This document shows positions 59,281 through 64,000 of a stretch of DNA of 64,000 bases, piece after piece; positions within the stretch are counted from its first letter, which is position 1; each line of letters opens with the position of its first letter. The position numbers and the translations under genes were made by a program. The notes beneath the pieces were generated by a model. It searched no databases. It saw only the letters and a list, made by a program, of their open reading frames with translations, and was not told the DNA's origin. The stretch covers positions 19,234,126-19,298,125 of the forward strand of contig CM060064.1 in assembly GCA_030533445.1 (NCBI GenBank), in the 5' to 3' direction. The DNA is from Cyprinodon diabolis. Taxonomy: Eukaryota; Chordata; Actinopteri; Cyprinodontiformes; Cyprinodontidae.

Positions 59281-60984
59281 AAATGTACATAGCCACATTA
59301 GCTATAATTTTTGTATGTAACTATTTTAAAGAAAGGAGAACTACCTCAATTAACATCAGGCACAACGACTGATTAAAAGGTTTTTGCTCTTTGTGATACA
59401 GGATGTATTGAATGCCATTTTAATTTTTTTTCTAATTTGAAGATATCTTTAAATACCTTGAAACTTTATAAATGTGTTTTAATTGCACTTGTATCGGTAG
59501 TGTTTCAGGCAAAATGTCCTTTTTTTTTTTTTTTTTCTGCTACATCCTGTAAAAATTGCACTTGAACTACTTGAGTTTGTACAATTCTCTGCTAACACTG
59601 TAAATACTGTATAACGTGTACAGTTTGATAAAGTTAAACTACTAAGCTAGTGTAAATACATGGGTATCTACATTTCTGTTGATGCATGAGTAAATGTTTT
59701 GTACAGTTTTCCTCAAAGCTTTCTATTTTTTTTTTCTAATTAAAATTAACACATTTTTAACTGATTTTTTTTTCTCTGTAATTTCTAGTCATCAGTCTTT
59801 TCCTAATGTGCTTGTTTTAATGTTCGACACTCACTTCCAGCCATGCCCTCCAGTAATAGCAATTATGTAATGGTATTTCAAAAAATATACATTTTTTTTT
59901 TATTTACTAAATCCTTTGTGTGTTTGTAGATGCTTAAATCCCCTTCAAATTTCAAAAAAGTTTTTTTTTTTGTTTTTTTTTTACCTAACAAAGTTTACCA
60001 GTCCAACTTGTTTTAAAGTATTTTTTTATTTGAATATTCAGTCATTGGAAAAATGTTTAGACTACCTCAATTTTTTTAATAGTGGTTCTAAAAGTATATT
60101 TTATGGAGAAAACAGTGAACAGAAAGAAAGGAATGGACCTAACATGCTTCTACTGCCTTAAAAAAAAAATATATATCTAGTGTTTATTGGTCTATATCAG
60201 GGCAGTGGTGTTTGACAAGTTAGCAGACACTCAGCATTCATTTCCGGTTTTGACCGCCAAAATAAAACCCATGGACAGCTGTGCATGGTGAGCATATTAA
60301 ACCAGTTTAAAAATGTCTTCATTTTAGAAAAAAAATTGTTAGGTATAAATTGCTAAAAAAAATAATAAAATAATTGATCATTTCAATTCAGTTTATTTAT
60401 ATGGCGCCAATTCTCAAGGCACTGTACAATTTAGCAGATCATACATTCAAATTAAATCAAAGTTTTCTATCTAAGGAAAATCAGTTTATTGCATTGACTC
60501 AGTCAATCCCCCCCACACTAAGCATGCTAAGTGGGTTAATTTTAAATGTAACAGTTCATCACCATCCATGTTTTATACTCAACATTATTGTAGTGTTACA
60601 GTTAAATACAGTAATTAAAAACAAAAACAGGATTTAGTAGGTGGATGCTATAAAGTTGAACTACCATATTGAACCTAACTTCCGGTCTTAGTAAATTGAC
60701 GAGGCGCTGAGGGGGTGTGTTCAAAGATTTAAATCCCTCACAGATGAGCGGTTGATGAACCGTGGTGCTGGTAGCGCCATATTGGCTGCCTTTTAAGGGG
60801 AGAGGAGAGTTTGGCCGAACCGCTTGACAAACCCAACCGGTCTCCAGACATGAAGCCGTTCAGAAACATCCTCTAAATCGGTACCGCCTGATTTTTCGTC
60901 TGGTAGGGAGTGAAACTGCAAAGTTTCTTACATTTTTCTTTAAATCGTTTCTGCTGGTGGAGCTTTTCACTGAACTAGAGTCCA
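59281..60984 (+). other. ice1 3' UTR, intergenic spacer and tent4a 5' region
   Basis: AT-rich sequence after the ice1 stop is probably 3' UTR. A decayed dispersed repeat (TTTATTTATATGGCGCCAA) begins near 60385. An ETS-like ACTTCCGG is at 60680 and a GC-richer stretch runs up to the tent4a ATG at 60985, which is consistent with a housekeeping-type promoter and 5' UTR. Confidence 0.5.
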
Positions 60985-63977
<2,993 letters not shown>

Positions 63978-64000
63978 GTATTTTTAATTTTTTGGTTAAT

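Overview
This window is vertebrate nuclear DNA, almost certainly from a ray-finned (teleost) fish. It has GT-AG spliced genes, AT-rich introns, several Tc1-like transposons, hAT deletion derivatives, a Ty3/gypsy element, tRNA-derived SINEs and LINE fragments in a mixture typical of teleosts. There are no bacterial features. The species cannot be read from the sequence.

Three host genes lie head to tail on the + strand. (1) The 3' half of a secreted ADAMTS metalloprotease gene runs from 1571 to 38369. Fourteen exons encode the last 707 residues (C-terminal part of the cysteine-rich region, spacer, six thrombospondin repeats, PLAC domain). The family is clear from sequence, and the ADAMTS16 assignment rests mostly on the neighbouring gene. 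(2) A complete ICE1 gene (Little Elongation Complex subunit 1) runs from 45268 to 59280: 20 exons, 1453 codons plus stop, with every splice phase closing. (3) The first three coding exons of a TENT4A-type non-canonical poly(A) polymerase run from 60985 to 63977 and continue past the window. As recalled from human 5p15, ADAMTS16, ICE1 and TENT4A lie in the same neighbourhood, which supports all three names. A tRNA-Glu(CTC) gene lies between the first two genes on the - strand.

Most of the rest is mobile DNA. The 26.3 kb ADAMTS16 intron (9694-35952) holds a three-layer nest: a LINE was hit by two different Tc1 elements, and the second Tc1 was later hit by a Ty3/gypsy retrotransposon (23579-28598, 5 bp target duplication GGGAG). 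That retrotransposon has an 11-nt segment just inside its 5' LTR exactly complementary to an 11-nt segment inside the LTR, which itself sits 31 bp after a TATA-like box. This is the layout of Tf1/sushi-type self-primed reverse transcription. The same intron carries a separate Tc1 copy with perfect 29-bp ends and an intact 343-aa DD34E transposase (32767-34014). Two hAT derivatives, at 18072-18596 and 52111-52870, each have an 8-bp target duplication and encode only the first half of a BED zinc finger. Several MITEs, SINEs and decayed repeats fill further intron and intergenic space.

No operon-like, CRISPR or defence system is present. The most unusual host-gene observation is that the ICE1 coiled coil is built from two consecutive three-exon modules with identical exon lengths (77, 38 and 83 bp) and phases.
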